A stretch of DNA of 5,043 nt. Source: Candidatus Tectimicrobiota bacterium (GTDB lineage Bacteria; JACPSX01). Below are positions 1-4,871 of the stretch, piece after piece (position 1 is the stretch's first letter; each line of letters opens with the position of its first letter). The notes under the pieces are model-generated. The model ran no database searches. It was not told where the DNA came from and saw only the letters and a program-made list of their open reading frames with translations. Where the stretch lies: contig JACPSX010000278.1 of the NCBI GenBank assembly GCA_016193065.1, forward strand, positions 1 through 5,043, in the 5' to 3' direction. The position numbers were made by a program, and so were the translations under genes.

Positions 1-564
1 AATCTCATCCTCGGGTTACGGGAGTTGACCAACGGCGAGACGGGCATTGTGACAACCGGTCTGGGGGCCGGCATACTGGAGAGGGCGCGGTGGAGCTACT
101 ACGTGATTCTTGCCGTCCTCATGTTCTCTCTCGTCCTGTATCACCTGTTGATGAGGTCCCGGGCGGGAACGGCCTTTCGAGCGCTCACCGACGACGAATT
201 CGCCGCCGAACTGGTCGGGATCGATGTCACAATGTATAAAGTGCTTGCCGCCTCGATCGGCTCGGCTCTGCTGGGGGCGGTCGGCGCCCTCTACGCCTAC
301 TACAGCGGGTTCATCAGTCCCACGGTGTACGCCCTCGTCAGCGTGGACATCGTCGTCCTGGTCACGCTGCTCCTGGGAGGGATGGGTACCCTGCTCGGAC
401 CGGTCCTTGGAGGCGTGCTCTTTACCGTCCTCGATGAGATCGTGCGGCCTCTCGGACGGCTCAACGTCCTGGTCTACGGAGCGCTCATGATCCTCCTGTT
501 CATCACCTTCCGGCAAGGACTGGTGGCGGTGCTGAGGAAGCTCGGAAAGGTCCGGATCCCGTAA
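1..564 (+). CDS. livM: LivM-type branched-chain amino acid ABC transporter permease, C-terminal part
   Basis: This is the last 187 residues of an inner-membrane permease of the LivH/LivM family; the N-terminus lies before the window. With LivH, LivF, LivG and a periplasmic binding protein, such permeases import leucine, isoleucine and valine, or in many relatives other amides, urea or aromatic and short organic acids. The reading frame is open from base 1 to a TAA. Hydrophobic segments lie at about window residues 32-51, 80-101, 108-126, 130-145 and 155-171. The cytoplasmic EAA-like coupling loop that contacts the ATPase is seen as ALTDDEFAAELVGID (residues 61-75). The family signature ISP...SVDIVVL followed by LLGGMGTLLGPVLGG is at 105-138. 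The usual proline in the final FxPxGL motif is replaced (FRQGL, 170-174). The true substrate cannot be read from this fragment, and the choice of LivM over LivH is by similarity from memory. Confidence 0.9.
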   Translation, partial: NLILGLRELTNGETGIVTTGLGAGILERARWSYYVILAVLMFSLVLYHLLMRSRAGTAFRALTDDEFAAELVGIDVTMYKVLAASIGSALLGAVGALYAYYSGFISPTVYALVSVDIVVLVTLLLGGMGTLLGPVLGGVLFTVLDEIVRPLGRLNVLVYGALMILLFITFRQGLVAVLRKLGKVRIP

Positions 565-649
565 ATATACCGCCCGTCCCCGGATTTCTTCGAAGTGCAT
601 ATGCATGATGGACCAACGCGTGTGGCCCAGGATGCAGACATACATGATC

Positions 650-679
650 CTGGCATGCCGATCGATCCCGCAGTACTAT
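650..679 (+). promoter_or_regulatory. Weak candidate sigma70-type promoter ahead of the DUF1330 gene
   Basis: CTGGCA (650-655) and TACTAT (674-679) are separated by 18 bases, and each matches four of six consensus positions. They sit about 73 bases before the chosen start of the small DUF1330 gene, inside the 187-base gap after livM. A 7-bp inverted repeat, CCAGGAT at 627-633 and ATCCTGG at 647-653, overlaps the upstream edge. The gap otherwise shows nothing recognisable. Matches of this quality arise often by chance. Confidence 0.2.
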
Positions 680-734
680 CAGGGAGCCCTTTGGGAGAAT
701 CGAAGCGCTGCGGCTCAGCGTGCCAGCGGTAGAA

Positions 735-742
735 GAGGAGGG
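735..742 (+). promoter_or_regulatory. Ribosome binding site that sets the DUF1330 start
   Basis: GAGGAGG ends 9 bases before the ATG at 752. It is a strong Shine-Dalgarno match. It supports the 752 start over the in-frame ATG at 605, which has no such site and would add 49 residues unlike the family. Confidence 0.75.
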
Positions 743-751
743 ATTCAGCGT

Positions 752-1039
752 ATGGCCGTATATATGATCGTAGATATTGATGTGAAGGACCCGTCCGCTT
801 ACGAACGATACAAAGCCGAAGTCCCCGCTCTCATACGCAACCATGGCGGTGAGTACCTCGCCCGAGGCGGGAACTGCCAGGTCCTCGAAGGAGACTGGCG
901 ACCGAGCCGGCTGGTCTTGTCTCGATTTCCCGATAAGGAGTCGGTGCGGGCGTTTTTCAGTGATCCGGAATACCAGCCGCTGAAAGAGCTGAGGCATCGC
1001 GTCGCAAAGACAGACATCGTTGTGGTCGAAGGCCTGTGA
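752..1039 (+). CDS. DUF1330 family small protein (dimeric alpha-beta barrel type)
   Basis: This is a 95-residue soluble protein with no signal peptide or membrane segment. It matches what I know of DUF1330 (PF07045), whose members are about 95 residues long and adopt a ferredoxin-like dimeric alpha-beta barrel fold. Visible family hallmarks are an N-terminal strand MAVYMIVDIDV, then DPSAYERYK (13-21), GGEYLARGG (32-40), LEGDWRPSRLVL (45-56), a DPEYQ segment (71-75, usually SPEYQ) and a C-terminal VVVEG (90-94). The biochemical role of the family is not established. Members often sit beside acyl-CoA or aromatic catabolism genes, and here the next gene is a crotonase-fold enzyme 108 bases downstream. 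An accessory role in that pathway is only an inference. The start rests on the Shine-Dalgarno site and on family length. Confidence 0.85.
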   Translation: MAVYMIVDIDVKDPSAYERYKAEVPALIRNHGGEYLARGGNCQVLEGDWRPSRLVLSRFPDKESVRAFFSDPEYQPLKELRHRVAKTDIVVVEGL

Positions 1040-1147
1040 TCGGTGGATTGCCCATCTGTCATCTTTGCCGTCCAGTCTCCGGAGGCCGACGTCATTCTGC
1101 TCCCGGCCCGCGAGTGAATTCCTGCGCTTGGAGAAAAGGGGGGATCC

Positions 1148-1912
1148 ATGAAACTCGAAACGATGGTTTTCGAGAGGGAGGGTAGGATCGGCTGCCTGAC
1201 GCTGGACCGTCCAGGGCTGCTCAACGCCATGGATTACCAGGGAGCGCTCGACATGAATCGATCTGCCGAGATGATTCGTGACGACCCGGATCTCCGGCTT
1301 GTGCTGATCCGGGGGGCGGGTCGTGCCTTCTGTACGGGCATCGACCTCAAGCAACTCGCCGCCGGAGAGACCCCGCACGAGTATTACGAGAAGTGGGACC
1401 GGGCGTTGCGAATCCTTGAGCAGGCCGAGAAGGTGCTGATCTGTGCCATGCACGGCTATGTTCTTGGCGGAGGATTGCAGTTGGCGCTGGCATGTGACAT
1501 CCGCATCGCAACGGAGGACTGTCAGCTTGGGCTTCCGGCGATCAAGGAGGGCATCGTCCCCGGGCTGGGCACCCTGCGGCTGCCGCGCTACATCGGGCTT
1601 GGCCGGGCCAAGTGGATGGTGTTGTCCGGCGACAATATCGATGGCCGCCGCGCTTATGAAATCGGGCTGATAGACCACGTCGTCAACGCCGACACCTTTG
1701 CTGCTGACGTGAACGCTCTGGTGGAGAAGTATTCGCGTGTCTGCTCGGAGGGGACACGGCAGTCCAAAATGCTGCTGAATATGCCCTTCGACATGCCCCA
1801 TGGGCAGTTCTTTGAAGAGTATCTGCGCCGGCAGCGCATCGCTCTGGGGTCGCCGGACCATCAGGAGGCCATGGCGGCTTATCGCGACGGGCGCGACCCC
1901 GTGTTTACATGA
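1148..1912 (+). CDS. Crotonase-superfamily enzyme (annotated type: enoyl-CoA hydratase/isomerase)
   Basis: This 254-residue cytoplasmic protein has the usual length for the crotonase (enoyl-CoA hydratase/isomerase) fold, which binds acyl-CoA thioesters and stabilises an enolate in an oxyanion hole. The first oxyanion-hole segment is FCTGIDLK (61-68). The second is HGYVLGGGLQLALACDIRIA (102-121). The C-terminal part carries LPRYIGLGRAKWMVLSG (145-161) and the usual IGLIDHVV (172-179). Aligning by eye with rat mitochondrial hydratase, catalytic Glu144 falls on Gln111 and Glu164 falls on Ala131, in the segment LGLPAIKEGIVPG. Both general acid/base residues of a classical hydratase are therefore absent, and ordinary crotonyl-CoA hydration is doubtful. 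It could be an isomerase, hydrolase, decarboxylase or other superfamily member. The ATG at 1148 follows the purine-rich AAAAGGGGGG (1134-1143). With livM and the DUF1330 gene it may form a catabolic cluster. Confidence 0.88.
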   Translation: MKLETMVFEREGRIGCLTLDRPGLLNAMDYQGALDMNRSAEMIRDDPDLRLVLIRGAGRAFCTGIDLKQLAAGETPHEYYEKWDRALRILEQAEKVLICAMHGYVLGGGLQLALACDIRIATEDCQLGLPAIKEGIVPGLGTLRLPRYIGLGRAKWMVLSGDNIDGRRAYEIGLIDHVVNADTFAADVNALVEKYSRVCSEGTRQSKMLLNMPFDMPHGQFFEEYLRRQRIALGSPDHQEAMAAYRDGRDPVFT

Positions 1913-1969
1913 CCGAAGCTGGCAGACGAGAAAGCTGAAACGGGAAAGCTGATTAAATCTAAGCGGGTG

Positions 1970-1994
1970 GCGGGCCGACCGTACGGTCTCCCGC
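1970..1994. repeat. GC-rich palindrome in the convergent gap
   Basis: A perfect 12-base palindrome, GACCGTACGGTC (1977-1988), is flanked by GCGGG (1970-1974) and CCCGC (1990-1994), which extend it into an imperfect hairpin. It lies 58 bases after the stop of the crotonase gene. There is no U-tract, so it is not a typical intrinsic terminator. A short direct repeat GAAAGCTGA occurs just upstream at 1930-1938 and 1944-1952. The rest of the 178-base gap shows nothing gene-like. Confidence 0.5.
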
Positions 1995-2016
1995 GGATCA
2001 CTTCCCCCCATCCTGC

Positions 2017-2046
2017 CCTTCCCCCCCTGTATAGACAGGGGGAAGG
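2017..2046. terminator. Hairpin between convergent genes, possible bidirectional terminator or intergenic repeat
   Basis: CCTTCCCCCCCTGT (2017-2030) can pair with ACAGGGGGAAGG (2035-2046) around the loop ATAG, with two extra C bases bulged. It lies between the end of the plus-strand crotonase gene and the end of the minus-strand membrane protein gene, where a bidirectional terminator would be expected. No run of T follows on either strand, so it may instead be a dispersed intergenic palindrome or a transcript 3'-end stabiliser. Confidence 0.4.
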
Positions 2047-2090
2047 ACTTGAGTTCACGGAGCGTTCCAGCGCTCTGCCTGGATTTTCGG

Positions 2091-2480
2091 CTAGCCGCGG
2101 GGGAGCATCTGGGCCCAGCCGATTCCCAGGAGGATCAGGAGAGCGGCCACGAGATAGAGGACCCAGGGGGTGCGGCGGGCACCCGCGAGGCGGGTACCCG
2201 GTGCCGCGGCGACTTTCCGGGCCACATGGATGACCGCCGCCGCGGCAAGCATGGTGATCGGGTGAAGCAGATTCGGGCGGGATCCGGAACGCATTCCCAC
2301 GTAGTTGGAGATCCCGAGGAGAACCTGCAGGTCGACGAGAATCATATAGAAGAGGGCGATTCGGGATCTGCCTTTTTCCCGGAACCACCGGCTCCAGAGA
2401 GCCGACAAGCTCAGGACCACCATCAGGACGGCGATTCCCAGCAGGGTCCAGCCCAGGTGAACGTGAATCGTGCGCAGCAT
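2091..2480 (-). CDS. Small four-helix integral membrane protein of unknown function
   Basis: This is a 129-residue protein with four predicted membrane helices, at about residues 9-28, 41-61, 71-88 and 106-125. I do not recognise a named family with certainty. Several features recall small cytochrome b561-like or other uncharacterised four-helix proteins: HVHLGW at the start of helix 1 (His6, His8), DLQVLLGI in helix 2 (50-57), and HPITMLAAAAVIH (His73, His85) in helix 3. The histidines could be haem or metal ligands, but this is inference. It starts 15 bases after the stop of the RNase Z-like gene, so the two very probably share a transcript. A weak AAGGGA Shine-Dalgarno precedes the ATG. 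The helix 3-4 linker (about 90-103) is Arg/Ala/Gly-rich and is encoded by a GC-rich palindrome. Confidence 0.72.
   Translation of the reverse strand: MLRTIHVHLGWTLLGIAVLMVVLSLSALWSRWFREKGRSRIALFYMILVDLQVLLGISNYVGMRSGSRPNLLHPITMLAAAAVIHVARKVAAAPGTRLAGARRTPWVLYLVAALLILLGIGWAQMLPRG
2172..2207. repeat. GC-rich imperfect palindrome inside the membrane protein gene
   Basis: GCGGCGGGCACCCGC (2172-2186) and GCGGGTACCCGGTGCCGC (2190-2207) are near-perfect inverted copies around a GAG loop, with three unpaired bases and one mismatch. The element encodes the loop between membrane helices 3 and 4. The decamer GCGGGTACCC (2190-2199) recurs exactly at 3671-3680 in the divergent intergenic region, so the two may belong to one dispersed repeat family. 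Confidence 0.45.
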
Positions 2481-2495
2481 CTCTTTCCCTTCTAT

Positions 2496-3545
2496 TTATT
2501 CCCCGGAGAGCTCGGTTCCCGCGGAAAGACCCGCCGGGATTAGCGCGAGACCCCCGAACGCTTCCCGGGCTTCGTTCAGGATCTCTTCTTCTCTGCCCCG
2601 GTACCGGGGGGAGAAGTGGAAGAGGATGAGCTTTTTTACCTGCGCCTGCCGGGCCAGCAGCCCGGCCTGCCGGGCCGTCAGGTGACCTCGCTTGCAAGCC
2701 TCGTCACGGTTTTCGTACAAGAATTGTGCCTCGCAGTAAAACAGGTCGGCCCCAGCAGCCAGATCGACCACCTTTTGTTGATTCGTCGGGGTGAAGCCGA
2801 TGTCGGTCACGTAGACGATTTTTTGGCCTGCGCAAAGCCTGACCAGATCACGGCACCACTCTTCAAGCGTCCTCTCCTGCTCCCTGGGTGTGTTTCCCTC
2901 CTGCCAGCAGACCCGAAAGAGTTTTCCGCCGGGAGCGCCGCAGCGCAGTTGATTCTTTAGTTCGCCAAGCCAGGGACCCACCGGAATGCCCTGGCGGCGC
3001 AAGCGATCCTTGTCGATGTTGAAGTGCGTCGATTCCTCCAGGCTGAAAGCGAGTACCGTAGTCCCATGATCGAGCTCGACGGCTCTGACCCGGGCCCAGT
3101 CTTCCCGCAGGAGGACTCCCGGCGGGAGCCCGAGATCCGGGAGATCTTCCCGCTGGAAGCGGCGGAAGCAGGGAAACCGGGCTCCACTCTGACCGGATTC
3201 CCCGTATTCGTAGACCTCGAGGACCAGGGGATATTCGTCGACCCGGTCCCATGTGTATCCGGATAGCTTACCGGCCACGTTTTGCACGAGGCCTGGGGGT
3301 CCGTAAACTCTCAGTGTCTGGGGTCGGTGCAGACGAAGTCGCAGGATCTGATCGAAGCCGATGAAGTGGTCCATGTGGGTGTGGGATACGAAGATGTCGG
3401 AAACTTTCAGCAGCGCCCGAGGGGAGAGCGGGCTCAGATCGCCCAGGTCGAATAAAAAGGCTCTGCGTTCCCATAGCACACCCACGTACAGACCAGGGTC
3501 TCCGAAGGGGTCATGAATGAAGCGGAGGTGCAGAAGCGGCTTCAC
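2496..3545 (-). CDS. RNase Z-like metallo-beta-lactamase-fold hydrolase
   Basis: This cytoplasmic zinc hydrolase of about 349 residues is related to tRNase Z (tRNA 3'-end endonuclease). Numbered from the GTG at 3545, the motifs are: HTHMDH (55-60, metal motif II), DHG with His160 (motif III), TD with Asp248 (motif IV), Glu272 followed by GHLTARQAG with His288 (the Glu/His pair typical of RNase Z), and HFSPRY with His310 (motif V). VYGPPG (80-85) and GIPVGPWLGELK (186-197) are further RNase Z-like segments. The canonical FDCGEGTQ near the N-terminus is replaced by FDLGDLSPLSPRALLK (32-47), which marks a divergent subgroup. A tRNA substrate is therefore not assured. The start is chosen because AGGAG lies 4 bases before the GTG at 3545; a GTG at 3557 would add MRRT but has no Shine-Dalgarno. 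It leads a two-gene operon with the small membrane protein. Confidence 0.88.
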   Translation of the reverse strand: MKPLLHLRFIHDPFGDPGLYVGVLWERRAFLFDLGDLSPLSPRALLKVSDIFVSHTHMDHFIGFDQILRLRLHRPQTLRVYGPPGLVQNVAGKLSGYTWDRVDEYPLVLEVYEYGESGQSGARFPCFRRFQREDLPDLGLPPGVLLREDWARVRAVELDHGTTVLAFSLEESTHFNIDKDRLRRQGIPVGPWLGELKNQLRCGAPGGKLFRVCWQEGNTPREQERTLEEWCRDLVRLCAGQKIVYVTDIGFTPTNQQKVVDLAAGADLFYCEAQFLYENRDEACKRGHLTARQAGLLARQAQVKKLILFHFSPRYRGREEEILNEAREAFGGLALIPAGLSAGTELSGE

Positions 3546-3549
3546 GGTT

Positions 3550-3554
3550 CTCCT
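3550..3554 (-). promoter_or_regulatory. Shine-Dalgarno site choosing the GTG start at 3545
   Basis: On the minus strand AGGAG is followed by AACC and then GTG. The 4-base spacing is short but usable. The alternative GTG at 3557 is preceded by CCCTTCC, which has no complementarity to the 16S rRNA tail. Confidence 0.55.
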
Positions 3555-3563
3555 CACGGAAGG

Positions 3564-3582
3564 GCGCCAATCAGATTGGCGC
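3564..3582. promoter_or_regulatory. Perfect 9-bp inverted repeat, candidate operator
   Basis: GCGCCAATC (3564-3572) and GATTGGCGC (3574-3582) are exact reverse complements around a single A. The element lies between a minus-strand TATAAT (3595-3600) and the GTG start at 3545. That places it just downstream of the expected transcription start, where a repressor dimer would block transcription. It could also act as a 5' leader hairpin, although a one-base centre forces opening of the innermost pairs. The regulator is unknown. Confidence 0.5.
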
Positions 3583-3594
3583 AGGCAATCGCCT

Positions 3595-3600
3595 ATTATA
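3595..3600 (-). promoter_or_regulatory. Consensus -10 box for the RNase Z-like operon
   Basis: Read on the minus strand this is an exact TATAAT, about 50 bases before the GTG start. No good -35 hexamer is present at 16-18 base spacing (ACGTTC at 17), and no extended TGn motif precedes it. The promoter may be weak or dependent on an activator. In this GC-rich sequence and at this position it is the best candidate promoter. Confidence 0.45.
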
Positions 3601-3660
3601 GCGGACGGGAAGAGCGAGAACGTAGAATTGCAGCACGGGCAGGATCCTCGGGGGTGCCCA

Positions 3661-3692
3661 CACCCAGGATGCGGGTACCCATCCTATGGGTG
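3661..3692. repeat. GC-rich hairpin with internal GGGTACCC palindrome
   Basis: CACCCAGGATG (3661-3671) pairs with CATCCTATGGGTG (3680-3692), with two bases bulged, around CGGGTACC. An alternative stem GGGTG (3652-3656) with CACCC (3661-3665) overlaps it. Its decamer GCGGGTACCC (3671-3680) is shared with the palindrome at 2190-2199. Confidence 0.45.
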
Positions 3693-3849
3693 CGGCTCCC
3701 GAAGCGCTTGCGACGAGAGGAAGGGGAGGAACCGGGGGCCCCTTGGGGCTCCAGTAAACTTTTACGCGGCAGGGCGATTTGAGTTCGGGGGTGTTTGGAC
3801 TGCAGGGAGGTTTCACCATTCGGGAGGGCGGCGCCTGCAAAACTTTGTA

Positions 3850-3902
3850 GGGGCACCCCTGTGCCTGCCTGTGCGTGTCCGCACGCAGACAGGTGGGTGC
3901 CC
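3850..3902. repeat. Long imperfect hairpin element, possible dispersed palindromic repeat
   Basis: The outer arms GGGCACCC (3851-3858) and GGGTGCCC (3895-3902) are perfect 8-base inverted copies. The inner arms CCTGCCTGTGCG (3864-3875) and CGCACGCAGACAGG (3880-3893) pair with one mismatch and a 2-base bulge around TGTC. A hairpin of about 53 bases in a gene-free region resembles the REP/MITE-like intergenic elements scattered through many GC-rich genomes. There is no T-run for termination. It lies 70 bases before the phosphodiesterase start. Confidence 0.55.
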
Positions 3903-3971
3903 TCTGTTGCTCTTGCAGTTCGCCTCGACAGCCGATAAGAGATTCTGTAGATTGGAGCGGGGAGGTGCTTC

Positions 3972-4823
3972 ATGCCAGGCGGGTTTTTCTCAGGTCCGAA
4001 GCCGAGGATTTTCGGGCATCGGGGGGCCATGGGGGAGTACTCGGAAAATACCCTGCTGTCCTTTGAGCGCGCTTTAGACAGTGGAGCCACTTGCCTTGAG
4101 ACGGATATCCACGCCAGCCGGGACGGCCGTCTGGTCCTCCTTCACGACGAGACCCTGGAGAGGACCACGAACGGCTGCGGCCCGCTGAAGCAGTGCACGC
4201 TGGCGGAGCTGAAATCTCTGGATGCGGGCTACGGGTTCAGTCCGGACGGGGGGAAAAGCCACCCCTTCCGGGGAGCGGGTCTCAGGATCCCGACGCTGGA
4301 GGAGTTCTTCTCCCGGTTCCCGGGCGTGAAAGTGACCCTGGAGATCAAGCAAGCGGAGCCTCCCATCGAACAGCCGCTTCTGGATCTGGTTGCCCGCATG
4401 GGACGACTGAAGGATGTATTGATCGCCAGCGAGGTGGACGTTATCATGAAGCGGGTGCGGCGGCTGGGGCTGGACGTGGCCACGAGCTTTTCGGCCGTGG
4501 AGGTGGCTGTCTTTGTGGAGGAGATGAAAGAGCCCGCTTCCGCTCCGCCCCCTGCGCCGGGCCAGGCCCTGCAAGTCCCGCCCACCTGGGGCGGCGTGCC
4601 GCTGGTCACCGAGTCCTTCGTGAGTGCGGCCCACGGGCGGGCCGTTGAGGTTCACGTCTGGACGGTCAACGAGGTGGCCGAGATGAAGCGGTTGTTGGAT
4701 CTGGGGGTGGACGGGATTATGACCGACTTCCCCGGCCGGCTGAAAGCGCTTCTGGGCTCCCTCTCACCCCGCCCTCTCCCCCTCGAAGGAGGAGAAGATT
4801 CAGGGCGGGGGTTCGCTAGATGA
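3972..4823 (+). CDS. Glycerophosphodiester phosphodiesterase (GDPD family)
   Basis: This is a complete 283-residue TIM-barrel phosphodiesterase that hydrolyses glycerophosphodiesters from phospholipid turnover to sn-glycerol 3-phosphate and an alcohol. No signal peptide is seen, so it is probably cytoplasmic like UgpQ. Visible hallmarks are GHRG (15-18, catalytic His16 and Arg17), ENT (25-27), ETDIH with metal ligands Glu43 and Asp45, HDE (58-60, catalytic His58), RTTNG (64-68), the IPTLEE motif (106-111), EIK (124-126), HVWTVNE (228-234) and GVDGIMTDFP (245-254). All key residues are present. A proline/alanine-rich insert (about 187-198) precedes the conserved LQVPP segment. The ATG follows GGAGGTG (3961-3967). 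The tail after about residue 262 is outside the family fold and is encoded by a palindromic repeat, so it is likely an acquired extension. The next gene starts 48 bases on. Confidence 0.93.
   Translation: MPGGFFSGPKPRIFGHRGAMGEYSENTLLSFERALDSGATCLETDIHASRDGRLVLLHDETLERTTNGCGPLKQCTLAELKSLDAGYGFSPDGGKSHPFRGAGLRIPTLEEFFSRFPGVKVTLEIKQAEPPIEQPLLDLVARMGRLKDVLIASEVDVIMKRVRRLGLDVATSFSAVEVAVFVEEMKEPASAPPPAPGQALQVPPTWGGVPLVTESFVSAAHGRAVEVHVWTVNEVAEMKRLLDLGVDGIMTDFPGRLKALLGSLSPRPLPLEGGEDSGRGFAR
4767..4810. repeat. Palindromic repeat overlapping the 3' end of the phosphodiesterase gene
   Basis: CCCCGCCCT (4767-4775) and AGGGCGGGG (4802-4810) are perfect 9-base inverted copies. The inner segments CTCCCCCT and AGGAGGAG pair with one mismatch around a GA centre. 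The element resembles the C-rich/G-rich intergenic palindromes common in GC-rich bacteria. It encodes roughly the last 15-18 residues of the protein (the PRPLPLEGGEDSGRG region), and its end lies 11 bases before the TGA stop codon. It could also fold in the transcript and affect its 3' end. Confidence 0.55.
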
Positions 4824-4871
4824 TAGGACATTAGAAATACAGTTATCGATAGCATAGGAGAAACCAAGCGA

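Larger units (their letters stand above)
3558..3971. other. Divergent intergenic region with palindromes, no gene
   Basis: This 414-base stretch separates the minus-strand RNase Z-like gene from the plus-strand phosphodiesterase gene. I see no coding sequence with a family match or a ribosome binding site. From left to right it holds a 19-base odd palindrome, a minus-strand TATAAT, a GC-rich hairpin (3661-3692), a G/C-rich stretch around 3731-3752, a long hairpin element (3850-3902), and the ribosome binding site of the next gene. No convincing plus-strand promoter was found. TTGCAG (3913-3918) with TAAGAG (3936-3941) at 17-base spacing is the best and is poor. Confidence 0.7.

Noticed and set aside
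627-653. A 7-bp inverted repeat after livM as a transcription terminator
   Set aside because: The loop is 13 bases, the stem is short and no T-run follows.
605-751. A 49-residue N-terminal extension of the DUF1330 protein from the ATG at 605
   Set aside because: It has no Shine-Dalgarno, the residues do not resemble the family, and a strong site precedes the ATG at 752.
503-2011. A 502-residue open frame on the minus strand
   Set aside because: It lies antisense to the DUF1330 and crotonase genes, which have clear family motifs. Its translation is low in recognisable motifs and rich in Arg, His, Pro and Gln, as expected for a codon-bias shadow.
2049-2543. A 164-residue plus-strand open frame
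   Set aside because: It is antisense to the four-helix membrane protein, is rich in Glu, Gly, His and Asp, and lacks motifs.
1879-2697. A 272-residue minus-strand open frame
   Set aside because: It overlaps two better supported genes in another frame. Its product is a Pro/Arg/Gly-rich string without motifs.
3640-3905. The repeated hairpins as a CRISPR array or tRNA gene
   Set aside because: There are no regularly spaced identical direct repeats, and no cloverleaf with a recognisable T-loop sequence.
3517-4077. A 186-residue plus-strand open frame across the divergent region
   Set aside because: It overlaps the start of the RNase Z-like gene and of the phosphodiesterase in other frames, reads through several palindromes, is Cys/Gly/Arg-rich and has no family resemblance.
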